Source: Candidatus Merdenecus merdavium (lineage in GTDB: Bacteria > Bacillota > Clostridia > Lachnospirales > Lachnospiraceae). From it: a DNA stretch of 6,327 nt. Shown in pieces: positions 1 through 6,327 of the stretch. Made by a program: the position numbers and the translations under genes. Where the stretch lies: NCBI GenBank assembly GCA_018715425.1, contig DVLR01000359.1, forward strand, positions 1 to 6,327, read 5' to 3'. Positions within the stretch are counted from its first letter, which is position 1. The number at the start of each line of letters is the position of its first letter. The notes beneath the pieces are model-generated. The model was given only the letters and a program-made list of their open reading frames with translations, had not been told where the DNA came from and searched no databases.

Positions 1-1007
1 AAGAAATTTAATAAGAATATTTTAAATGTATTCAAAACATATTGCAGTTCAAAATAACCCTTGGACTTTTGCAAAAAATAGATAAGAGCCTCCGATTTCT
101 CATTAAAAAGATTTTGAAAAAAATCAAAATCGGACCATGCAGATGGTATAACGTCATCCGACAGCCACAATATTTCACGTAAATTTAGAATCCAGAACAA
201 AATCACTATGATACCTATAGTAACCTTAATCCCTACATAAAAACGGGGCTTTAACAGGAATTTTCCCGAAAGCGAAAGCTCTTTTTGCTTATCCGATAAA
301 GAATATTTTACAAATAAAAATGTTATTAAAGCAATTGGCATCAATAAATAAAATGCTATGAATTCTGTAAACAAATCAAACTCTACCAAAACGCCTTCCA
401 GCTCATATTGTTGAAAGATTTTGTTTTGCAGGGCTAGAGAAGAACTATGTACATTCTGCTTTTCAACAATCATAGAATCAAATGGTAGCTCCATATGACT
501 TCCGGGTCTAATGGCAATCAAATCACCTTTAAATTGTTTCTCTAAAACATCACGGATCAAAAATTCTTCTTCCTGATAAATAACTTTGCAGTTTTTGACA
601 TTAATATCACCAAATAATTTTTTAGCAAGTGATTGTGAAATCACACACCCTTTTTCATCATCTTCTTCAAGATTGATACTAGTATTAAATAATAGATTCG
701 CTTTTCCGGCGATTATGATCATATCTACATTCACATTTCTATATAAATCAGGATTTGTAATGCTTTGATTGGCTAACTCTTTCCAAATTGTCATATGTTT
801 ATTGTTTTTTCCCTGGTTATTCTCGATTATTATTGAATCCACTTTCTCTTTCTCTACTCCATTGGAAGGAAAAGAGATCCATAATACATCCGAATAACGT
901 TTCATTTCCGTATAAACACCTGTGGTTTTCTTATATAATAAAACAGCAAGAAAAATCAATAATACTGTAATAACAATTTTTTTACTTTCCGCTTTCCAAT
1001 TAATCAT
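1..1007 (-). CDS. Membrane protein with MacB-core-like extracytoplasmic domain, probable ABC exporter permease (3' end outside window)
   Basis: From the ATG at 1007 the frame stays open for 335 codons to the window edge, beginning MINWKAESKK. GAGGT (1017-1013) is 5 nt upstream, and the start overlaps the adaptor gene stop within ATGATTAA. Hydrophobic segments lie at about 11-25, 215-234 and 256-277, with another probably starting near 323. Residues about 26-214 are polar and should face outward. VISQSLAKKLFGD (122-134) followed by KVIYQEEEFLIRDVL (141-155) closely resembles the end of MacB periplasmic core domains (typically S-x-x-LAKKLFG, then a strand pair ending VIGVL). I infer the permease partner of the adaptor. 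The spacing of helices after the ectodomain (short 2-3 loop, about 45 residues between 3 and 4) differs from classical MacB/FtsX, so a related bacteriocin-immunity-type membrane protein is an alternative. The C-terminus and any ATPase lie beyond the window. Confidence 0.75.
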   Translation of the reverse strand, partial: MINWKAESKKIVITVLLIFLAVLLYKKTTGVYTEMKRYSDVLWISFPSNGVEKEKVDSIIIENNQGKNNKHMTIWKELANQSITNPDLYRNVNVDMIIIAGKANLLFNTSINLEEDDEKGCVISQSLAKKLFGDINVKNCKVIYQEEEFLIRDVLEKQFKGDLIAIRPGSHMELPFDSMIVEKQNVHSSSLALQNKIFQQYELEGVLVEFDLFTEFIAFYLLMPIALITFLFVKYSLSDKQKELSLSGKFLLKPRFYVGIKVTIGIIVILFWILNLREILWLSDDVIPSAWSDFDFFQNLFNEKSEALIYFLQKSKGYFELQYVLNTFKIFLLNF

Positions 1008-1017
1008 TTTTTACCTC
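1000..1017 (-). promoter_or_regulatory. Translational coupling junction, adaptor to MacB-like gene
   Basis: The end of the adaptor gene holds the ribosome site GAGGT (1017-1013) and the start codon of the next gene, and the two reading frames overlap in ATGATTAA (1007-1000). Ribosomes ending the adaptor can restart directly on the MacB-like gene, which fits co-production of two partners of one complex. Confidence 0.75.
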
Positions 1018-2331
1018 AGTAACATGCACCCTATCTCCATTTTGAATTGTTTTATTAATTTCGATAATTATTTTTTCGTTTTTCAACAAAGGCTGTTCTT
1101 TAATCGCAGCCATTGTAAAATTTCGTTCTATAATATCAACTTTGACCGCTGCTGCAATCTCTTCAATTCCCAAAATTCCTTTTTGTTCTTCCAATATAAA
1201 TACATAATATCCATCTTGGTCTTCATGGATAGCACTTATTGGCAAGCAATCAGAGTATTGCTGAGAAGATTTTATTATTTCAAAGCTGCTTTTCGATCCA
1301 TACATGAAATTTTCTTGCCCCAGATTCACTTTTACATCTAATAATTCAGAATTTTCTTCATTAATCTTAGTTTCCATTACCGCAGCCGATTGATACATGA
1401 TTTCTGTACCATCCTCTGTTATACCAATTACGGTTCCTTCTTGGCCGAATGCCACATAATCCTCTTTATCTTTTTCAATCTGCATGACCATAACGTTATC
1501 TGAATTCATGTCTTCTAATAATATTGCTGCTTCGTTTGAAGTCATTCCGCCAATAGAAATATTTATTTTAGAAACAACTCCATCTGCGGATGCCCGAATC
1601 ATCCCCTCATTCTCTTGTAATTTTACTAATTCACTGCATTCATTTTGCACTTTGCTCAACTCTACTTCGTATTCACTAATATCCAACAGCTCGCTGCTTT
1701 CCAGCCGGGCTGTTTCTAAAACTTGTTTTGCCTGAAGAATAGCTGCTTCTTTATCCTGTATGACCATCTGTAAATTGTTCTGTTTTTCTTCATATATTGC
1801 TATTAATTCTTCTTGTGATATTTCTGAGGAATCTGTTTCATACAGTTTGTTATATGCCTGTTCTAACTCTATTGACGCCTGCTCAACTTTAGCTTCTTCG
1901 CTTGCGACAATTTGCTCATAGGATTCTTCGGCCTGCCTTATGTTCAAATTTCGTTCTGATTCATCATCCTGCTTTTTCAGCTCTGCAGATTGGATTGACA
2001 GTTCAAATTTCTGAATTTCGCTTTGCTTTTGACTAATCTGTTGTGATAAATAATCCAAATCTATTTCCACTAATATGTCTTCTTTTGATACTTTTTGCCC
2101 CACATAGACATTAATGTTCCTAATTTTTTGATTTGGCTCCATGAAGATTGGCACTGCTTTGTCTTTCTGAATCTTACCATCCACCGTTAACGTATCTTCG
2201 AGAATCTGGCTATTAAGTTTGACAGTGGTTACTTTCGGTATGGTAACACTATCCGCTGCCCTTGATAATAATGTAAAAAATACAATCAGTATAAAAAAGC
2301 TTATTAGAATTTTTGATACAGTTCTTTGCAT
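1000..2331 (-). CDS. HlyD/MacA-family membrane fusion (periplasmic adaptor) protein
   Basis: The 443-residue protein has one N-terminal membrane anchor (about 7-24) and the layout of ABC-exporter adaptors. The first half of a biotinyl-lipoyl-like domain (about 60-92, including NVYVGQKVSKEDILVEI) is followed by a long Gln/Glu/Lys-rich coiled-coil hairpin (about 93-238). The second lipoyl half (about 243-275, IRASADGVVSKI then GG) and a beta-rich C-terminal part (PISAIHEDQDGYYVFIL at 364-380) close the protein. In Firmicutes such adaptors sit outside the cytoplasmic membrane and work with MacB/FtsX-type permeases, as YknX does with YknYZ in Bacillus subtilis. The next gene overlaps by 8 nt and encodes a MacB-like protein, supporting this partnership. 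It starts 7 nt after the MalG-like stop; the GAGGGG within that gene's end is 13 nt from the ATG, a long spacing. There is no lipobox. Confidence 0.9.
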   Translation of the reverse strand: MQRTVSKILISFFILIVFFTLLSRAADSVTIPKVTTVKLNSQILEDTLTVDGKIQKDKAVPIFMEPNQKIRNINVYVGQKVSKEDILVEIDLDYLSQQISQKQSEIQKFELSIQSAELKKQDDESERNLNIRQAEESYEQIVASEEAKVEQASIELEQAYNKLYETDSSEISQEELIAIYEEKQNNLQMVIQDKEAAILQAKQVLETARLESSELLDISEYEVELSKVQNECSELVKLQENEGMIRASADGVVSKINISIGGMTSNEAAILLEDMNSDNVMVMQIEKDKEDYVAFGQEGTVIGITEDGTEIMYQSAAVMETKINEENSELLDVKVNLGQENFMYGSKSSFEIIKSSQQYSDCLPISAIHEDQDGYYVFILEEQKGILGIEEIAAAVKVDIIERNFTMAAIKEQPLLKNEKIIIEINKTIQNGDRVHVTEVKND

Positions 2332-2338
2332 GTTTATT

Positions 2339-3169
2339 TTACTTCCCCTCGATTTGATTTAAAAGGCCTTCTTCCAGATGCCTTCCTCCAAGCATCATGA
2401 TCAAGATAGGTGGAATCATAGAGATTGCCGCGGCAACGAAGCTTACGCCTGGTTTATTCATCTGTATGCTGTTTAAAAACATAGGTAATGTCCATAATTT
2501 CGGTTCTTCAACAAATACAATAATTGCTTCCACAGCTCCCCAATATTCAATCAGATTCAAAATAATCGAGATCCAAATCCCCGGAATAGCTAAGGGTATC
2601 CCTATATTTAAAAAAACCTGCCATTCTTTTGCCCCGTCCACTCTGGAAGATTCTAGAATTTCCTCAGGAATCGTTTGGAAATAAGGACATATTATAAAAA
2701 CAGGCAACGCAGAAAAAATAGCCGGCAATACAATGGAATAATGACTATTTAATAACCCTAAACTTTTTAAAACCAGATACTGCGGCAGCATCGTTACTAC
2801 AAAGGGCAGGATCATTACCACGATATAGAATTGATAAAGTAATTTTTTACCACGAAATGAGCTCTGTGCAAACCACCATGCAGCCGGAAGGCTGACGAGC
2901 AGTTGCCCGCATAAAATAAGTAAGGTCGTCTTAACAGAATTCCAAAAAGCGGCAAAAAAGCTGGGGGTATCTAATAATATCTCTATGTAAGCTTGCAAAG
3001 TTACATATTTAGGCAAAACAAACAATTCTATTGATTCCTTTGAGTCAAACACACTGTTAAAATACTGTGAAACTTCATCGTTACCCATCAAGGAGCCAAT
3101 CAATACAAATAATATTGGATACAAGCATATAACTAAAACAATCGAACTTATGATTTTTTTTATCATCAT
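2339..3169 (-). CDS. ABC importer permease, MalG/UgpE type
   Basis: This is the second inner-membrane channel subunit, expected to pair with the MalF-like protein encoded just upstream. Its 276 residues match the family. Visible features are an N-terminal helix (about 5-25), the conserved NS at 77-78 before the second helix, an AAWWFAQSSFRGK stretch resembling the usual AAYALAR-x-x-F-x-G-K, the MILPFVVTMLPQY helix, and an EAA loop ESSRVDGAKEW with I-x-IP at 173-192. The E-S-S in place of E-A-A is a mild variation. GAGGG at 3178-3174 is 4 nt from the ATG at 3169 and 7 nt from a second ATG at 3166, so the true start may be the second methionine. A long extracytoplasmic segment between the first two helices (about 28-65) is normal for MalG-like proteins. 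Confidence 0.94.
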   Translation of the reverse strand: MMIKKIISSIVLVICLYPILFVLIGSLMGNDEVSQYFNSVFDSKESIELFVLPKYVTLQAYIEILLDTPSFFAAFWNSVKTTLLILCGQLLVSLPAAWWFAQSSFRGKKLLYQFYIVVMILPFVVTMLPQYLVLKSLGLLNSHYSIVLPAIFSALPVFIICPYFQTIPEEILESSRVDGAKEWQVFLNIGIPLAIPGIWISIILNLIEYWGAVEAIIVFVEEPKLWTLPMFLNSIQMNKPGVSFVAAAISMIPPILIMMLGGRHLEEGLLNQIEGK

Positions 3170-3179
3170 TATTCCCTCG

Positions 3180-4040
3180 TTAATGATTTGAAAATCTTTG
3201 CATTGGAAACAGAATCAGCAATAGAGCACTTAGGTAAAGAATGGTAGCTCCTGCCATCTTGTCCAACTCAAAATCCCGAAACCAATTATTAAAAAGATGT
3301 TGCAGCAAATACATACTTTCATGTGGGTAATCACCCGCAAGAGCATAAGCCTCCCGAAATATTTTAAAGGAATTGATGAGCGATAAAATATACACAATGA
3401 GCATCGTCTGTTTCAAATTTGGAAGGATGATACGCACAAAAATCATCCATTCACTCGCTCCATCTGTTCGGGCAGCTTCTAATATAGCAACCGGAATTTT
3501 TGATATGCCGCCTAACCAAAGAATAACCGTATATCCAAAATTTTTCCAAATAAAGATAAAAACAAACACCCAAAACCCATAGCCAGAATGAAGCCATTCG
3601 ATATCATCCTTTATAAGGAAGTTTAATATCCCTGACTGATGGAAAAAAAATTGCCAATAAATAGACAGCGATGCAGCAGGTATTGCCAATGGCATTACAT
3701 AAAGAAACTTTATATTTTTTATCCATCCTGTTACCTTCCACAATAGTTTTGCAAATAATAGTGAAACACTCATTAATAAAGGGATGGAAACGAGCATATA
3801 CATTCCTGTATTTCCGGAAGCCAACATAAAGGCTTTATTTTGCATGACCACGCGTATATTTGAAAAACCCACAAAAACCTCATCAGAATTTCTTATAAAC
3901 GCATTTCCCAAAATCTTTAAAAAAGGAAATACATAGAATAAAATAATACCAACCAGGCTTGGCAAAATAAAAATATTAATCCATTTTATATTTTTCTTAA
4001 ATTTCATATACACATGACCTGCCATTTTGTAACTCGACAA
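3180..4040 (-). CDS. ABC importer permease, MalF/UgpA type
   Basis: This is an inner-membrane subunit of a carbohydrate-type ABC importer, forming half of the translocation channel. It has 286 residues from the TTG at 4040, normal for the short MalF-like class. The first helix (FILPSLVGIILFYVFPF, about 24-40) is typical, with further helices at about 80-100, 112-130, 155-178, 208-225 and 263-280. The EAA loop that docks on the ATPase is intact: EAARTDGASEW then F-x-x-I-x-LP at residues 188-207. The TTG start is favoured by AGGAGGG upstream. In-frame ATGs at 4025 and especially 4007 (MKFKKNIKW) would give a more usual N-terminus but have weaker ribosome sites. It lies 125 nt after the binding protein and 10 nt before its partner permease. 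No ATPase is encoded in view; a shared MsmX-type ATPase elsewhere is common for such importers. Substrate unknown. Confidence 0.93.
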   Translation of the reverse strand: MSSYKMAGHVYMKFKKNIKWINIFILPSLVGIILFYVFPFLKILGNAFIRNSDEVFVGFSNIRVVMQNKAFMLASGNTGMYMLVSIPLLMSVSLLFAKLLWKVTGWIKNIKFLYVMPLAIPAASLSIYWQFFFHQSGILNFLIKDDIEWLHSGYGFWVFVFIFIWKNFGYTVILWLGGISKIPVAILEAARTDGASEWMIFVRIILPNLKQTMLIVYILSLINSFKIFREAYALAGDYPHESMYLLQHLFNNWFRDFELDKMAGATILYLSALLLILFPMQRFSNH

Positions 4041-4042
4041 AT

Positions 4043-4058
4043 GGGGGGTTGCCCTCCT
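4043..4058 (-). promoter_or_regulatory. Shine-Dalgarno of first permease, inside a small hairpin
   Basis: On the minus strand, AGGAGGG (4058-4052) is a strong Shine-Dalgarno sequence, 11 nt before the TTG at 4040. It is followed at once by CAA and a run of six C (4048-4043). GGAGGG can fold onto CCCCCC, giving five G-C pairs and one A/C mismatch around a 3-nt loop, which would hide the ribosome site. This is the only strong Shine-Dalgarno upstream of the permease and the main argument for the TTG start. The masking is a prediction. Confidence 0.5.
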
Positions 4059-4077
4059 GAATCACTTTCTCACGGTC

Positions 4078-4094
4078 TGCGCAGTAAATGCGCA
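4078..4094. repeat. TGCGCA repeat pair, hairpin or operator-like
   Basis: Two copies of the palindromic hexamer TGCGCA (4078-4083 and 4089-4094) are separated by 5 nt. Because the unit is self-complementary, the pair is both a direct and an inverted repeat. In RNA it gives a GC-rich 6-bp stem with a 5-nt loop, which stands out in this AT-rich gap. It lies about 20 nt upstream of the permease Shine-Dalgarno. It could be an RNA structure or a binding site for a dimeric regulator (centre-to-centre 11 nt, about one helical turn). I find no convincing -35/-10 promoter beside it. Confidence 0.4.
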
Positions 4095-4112
4095 TACCTA
4101 TTGAATAGCTAC

Positions 4113-4150
4113 AAAGAAAGTATAGAAAATTTTCTTTCTACACTTTCTTT
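4113..4150 (-). promoter_or_regulatory. Intercistronic hairpin after the binding-protein gene
   Basis: A near-perfect inverted repeat starts 15 nt after the TAG stop of the lipoprotein gene. Nine paired bases (4113-4121 with 4142-4150), one A/C mismatch and six more pairs (4123-4128 with 4135-4140) enclose a 6-nt loop. The stem is AT-rich. In the operon direction it is preceded by an A-run and followed by CTTTGTAGC rather than a clean T-run, so it is a poor intrinsic terminator in that sense. The T-run (4148-4154) favours termination of plus-strand transcripts instead. Its position after a binding-protein gene suggests an mRNA 3' stabiliser or partial attenuator that lowers permease expression. 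This role is inferred. Confidence 0.5.
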
Positions 4151-4165
4151 TTTTGTCTGTCTTTT

Positions 4166-6327
4166 CTATTCCGCCAAGTATAATTGAATCTTCCTGCTTG
4201 CATTTTCAGCACCTTCTGTGGGAGTAATTTTACCATCCACGATGTCATCGGCTTGTTCCATTATCATCCGAAAGATCACTTCGTCCACTTTCACCACACG
4301 ATTCAAAGACTGAAATCTTATAATCCATTCTTTGATTTGTTCTTCACTTAAGCCAGGAAATTCAATATTTTGATTCCCACCTGATTCAGTCTCAACCTTT
4401 ACAACCCCTGCATCAAAATTCTTCATTTGTTCTTGCAAAGTTTCAATGTTCACAGCTAAACCAGAATACTCATACGCACTTTGTACTTCTTTGGATAATG
4501 CATAAGATATCAATCTCTTTGCTTCCTCTTTTTCATTGCTCGACGTTACAATCCCCAATATTGTTAAAGGACTATAACAAATCTCAGTAGAAGTTTTGAA
4601 AAAATAATTCTGCCCTGAAAGTGCTGCTTCCGCGATGGCAAAATTTCTGATTCCTTCAGGAGTCATAATATAATCAAATGCCGTTTGGACTTCCCCTGTA
4701 AGAACCACATCTGCGCAGTTCCATTCTCTCGTTTTAATTGGAAGCTCTTTTAATGGTTTTTTCCCTTCCACTTCCGACATGTCCACTAGTTCATATATCG
4801 TTTTTATACATCGATAAAAAGTTTCTATCTCTTTATCTGATAACGAACCATCCTCATTTGTTAAATATGTATGATATAACGTGCTTACCAGTTGATCATA
4901 AATCCAATTTTCAAAGACTGGTTTATCTATATCTTGAGAAAGCGTACTAAGCGCATCTGTAATTTGTTCTATTGTATCTGTCTTTTTAGCTACTTCCTCT
5001 GGAGCGGTAAATGTTATCGCCGAAAAATGAAGCGGAATTCCATAATAACAATCTTCAATTAAGTAAGAATCCAATATGTTAGTTAATACATTTTCCTTTG
5101 CAGTAACTTCAGATACAACATCCTCTAAATTTTCCAACATTCCCTGTTTTACATAGCTATTCACATTTAATCCATCCAATAATAGAATATCAGGACCATC
5201 TTTGCTTGCAAGTCTGGTGTTTAAAACTCTTATGGCTTCATCAACCGTAATTTCATCATTTTGAATCCCTATTTCCAAAGAAATACTTGTCTCTGGATAT
5301 TGCTTTTGATACATATTTATTACTTGTTTTAAACTTTCATCTTCCTTTAAGGCATAGATTGATAATACATTTTTTGTTTCCTGCTTTTGATCACTTTGTT
5401 CATAACGAATCAACTTCACCTCAGATTCCATCGAACCTCTTGCTAACAAGATTTCATCGGTTTTTGATAAAGAAAGAAATTCCTCCACATAAAATCGCTG
5501 ATCACCTATTGTCATCTTAGTTTTATCTAATAATGCCACGACGCCATTTTCATCAATTTTCAGAATGTGATCAAAATCTGACAGATAAATTACAGTTTTG
5601 TCTCCCGTTTTTGTAAAAAAGCAACCTTGTACCATTAAACTCATTTGTAAAGAATTCAGTTTTAAGTCTAATAAATATTCATTAGCTAATTGATACGCTC
5701 CCTGTAAAGTTATTTCCTTACCAGTATTTATACTGTATCCTTTGAGGCCATCGCTGGTCAATAAATAAATTTCATCATCTGCTATATCATAAGTAAGGCA
5801 TGCAGGCAGCTTTGTAATTTTTCCGGTTTCAATCTCCACTATATAACTTTGTGATACACTTAATGCCAAGACTTTATCTTGATTTAGCCAGTCAAACGTT
5901 TTAATCTTATTATCTACAATACTTTCATTAAATTCCTTACTTGTTTCAATAATAGAATACGTTTCATCCAGAAAATAAACTGACCTCTCTTCATCATTAA
6001 TATATAAACTAATAACACATTTTTTATCAGGTGATAACATTATTTCCACATGTTCAAATGCAACACCGACTTCTTGTAAAACTTGTGACGAATCCCATAC
6101 CTTATTCCAAGTATCGCCGTTATCGGCAGATTCCCAAATGGTTCCATAAGTAGCGGTCTCATCTATCCCTGCTAACCGTATCACTTGATCATATGTAACG
6201 GTAATATCAGTTATCTCACTTACCCTCTCAGGTAATACAAGTACTTGTTCTTTATATGTAAATGATACATTTTGAAGCTCTTTATCCTCTTCCTTTGAAT
6301 TGTTCTCAGCACATCCTACTAAACACA
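4166..6327 (-). CDS. Lipoprotein with N-terminal beta-propeller-like region fused to an ABC solute-binding domain (5' end outside window)
   Basis: The frame is open to the window edge, giving 719 visible residues and a TAG stop; only part of the signal peptide is missing. Visible residues 2-5 read LVGC, a lipobox, so the mature protein should be lipid-anchored at Cys5 (6311-6313) on the outer face of the membrane. A GTG at 6182-6184 lies inside the frame and is not the start. Residues about 20-312 are beta-rich, and an exact Asp-box (SADNGDTW, residues 66-73) suggests a sialidase/BNR-type propeller. Residues about 319-719 look like a full family 1 solute-binding protein: an opening strand LSIYALKEDES, then GPDILLLDG, the hinge-like YYGIPLHF, and a C-terminal end typical of sugar binders (KEVQSAYEYSGLAVN, then TPTEGAENA). 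Two importer permease genes follow, as expected for a binding protein. A 300-residue propeller before the binding domain is unusual. Ligand unknown; the SBP call is firm, the propeller call moderate. Confidence 0.88.
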   Translation of the reverse strand, partial: CLVGCAENNSKEEDKELQNVSFTYKEQVLVLPERVSEITDITVTYDQVIRLAGIDETATYGTIWESADNGDTWNKVWDSSQVLQEVGVAFEHVEIMLSPDKKCVISLYINDEERSVYFLDETYSIIETSKEFNESIVDNKIKTFDWLNQDKVLALSVSQSYIVEIETGKITKLPACLTYDIADDEIYLLTSDGLKGYSINTGKEITLQGAYQLANEYLLDLKLNSLQMSLMVQGCFFTKTGDKTVIYLSDFDHILKIDENGVVALLDKTKMTIGDQRFYVEEFLSLSKTDEILLARGSMESEVKLIRYEQSDQKQETKNVLSIYALKEDESLKQVINMYQKQYPETSISLEIGIQNDEITVDEAIRVLNTRLASKDGPDILLLDGLNVNSYVKQGMLENLEDVVSEVTAKENVLTNILDSYLIEDCYYGIPLHFSAITFTAPEEVAKKTDTIEQITDALSTLSQDIDKPVFENWIYDQLVSTLYHTYLTNEDGSLSDKEIETFYRCIKTIYELVDMSEVEGKKPLKELPIKTREWNCADVVLTGEVQTAFDYIMTPEGIRNFAIAEAALSGQNYFFKTSTEICYSPLTILGIVTSSNEKEEAKRLISYALSKEVQSAYEYSGLAVNIETLQEQMKNFDAGVVKVETESGGNQNIEFPGLSEEQIKEWIIRFQSLNRVVKVDEVIFRMIMEQADDIVDGKITPTEGAENASRKIQLYLAE
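6107..6130 (-). other. Asp-box / BNR repeat motif in the lipoprotein
   Basis: The encoded octapeptide SADNGDTW matches the S-x-D-x-G-x-T-W consensus of Asp-boxes, which form a beta-hairpin turn between strands of sialidase, sortilin and photosystem-assembly-type propellers. It is preceded by short strands (IRLAGID, YGTIWES) as in a blade. I see only one perfect copy; looser turn sequences later in the region (LSPDKKC, KTGDKTV, KIDENGVV) could be degenerate blades. It indicates fold, not enzymatic activity. Confidence 0.7.

Noticed and set aside
586..1341. Overlapping plus-strand open frames of 60-139 codons
   Set aside because: They lie antisense to the MacB-like and adaptor genes, lack good ribosome sites, have no recognisable domain, and have compositions typical of reversed AT-rich coding DNA.
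4113..4155. Plus-strand intrinsic terminator
   Set aside because: The hairpin plus seven T would look right, but there is no plus-strand gene to terminate in this window; kept only as an intercistronic hairpin.
4041..4165. Internal promoter between binding protein and permeases
   Set aside because: TATACT occurs on the minus strand within the hairpin, but no TTGACA-like box lies at proper spacing, so I do not call it.
1484..5520. Other plus-strand frames at 1484-1735, 2397-2684, 3373-3582, 4738-4950 and 5287-5520
   Set aside because: Each is entirely antisense to a well-supported transporter gene and has no independent coding evidence.
6182..6184. GTG as the start of the lipoprotein gene
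   Set aside because: The frame continues open upstream for 47 codons to the window edge and includes a lipobox Cys, and the GTG falls inside the beta-rich domain.
1..6327. CRISPR arrays, tRNA or rRNA genes, insertion sequences, riboswitches
   Set aside because: No regularly spaced repeats, cloverleaf, transposase or terminal inverted repeats seen; nearly all of the window is coding, leaving little room for RNA elements.

Overview
The window is a stretch of low-GC DNA that is almost entirely coding on the minus strand. The AT-rich codon use, strong GAGG/AGGAGG ribosome sites and a bacterial lipoprotein box suggest a Firmicute, probably of the Clostridia (a Lachnospiraceae-like genome is a guess). 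There is no RNA gene, CRISPR array, insertion sequence or phage marker.

In transcription order (right to left) there are five genes: (1) 6327-4166, a large lipoprotein missing only its extreme N-terminus, with a beta-propeller-like region carrying an exact Asp-box/BNR motif, followed by a complete family 1 extracellular solute-binding domain; (2) 4040-3180 and (3) 3169-2339, two MalF/MalG-type ABC importer permeases with canonical EAA loops; (4) 2331-1000, a membrane-anchored HlyD/MacA-type adaptor with a long coiled coil; (5) 1007-1, the first 335 codons of a membrane protein with a MacB-periplasmic-core-like extracytoplasmic domain, which runs off the left edge. Gene 5 has no stop in the window and so is easy to miss.

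Genes 2 to 5 are tightly packed (10-nt gap, 7-nt gap, 8-nt overlap) and are probably one transcript. The only sizeable gap (4041-4165) separates the lipoprotein from the permeases and contains three hairpin-forming elements, one of which covers the Shine-Dalgarno of the first permease. This would suit higher expression of the binding protein than of the membrane parts.

The notable point is the combination: a sugar-importer-like binding protein and permease pair in one operon with an adaptor and a permease of the MacAB exporter type, and no ATPase gene in view. Either two transporters are co-regulated (uptake or sensing of a substrate plus export of or defence against something), or they form a linked system. 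The propeller-SBP fusion and the atypical MacB-like protein are the best candidates for something undescribed. The substrate cannot be read from the sequence.
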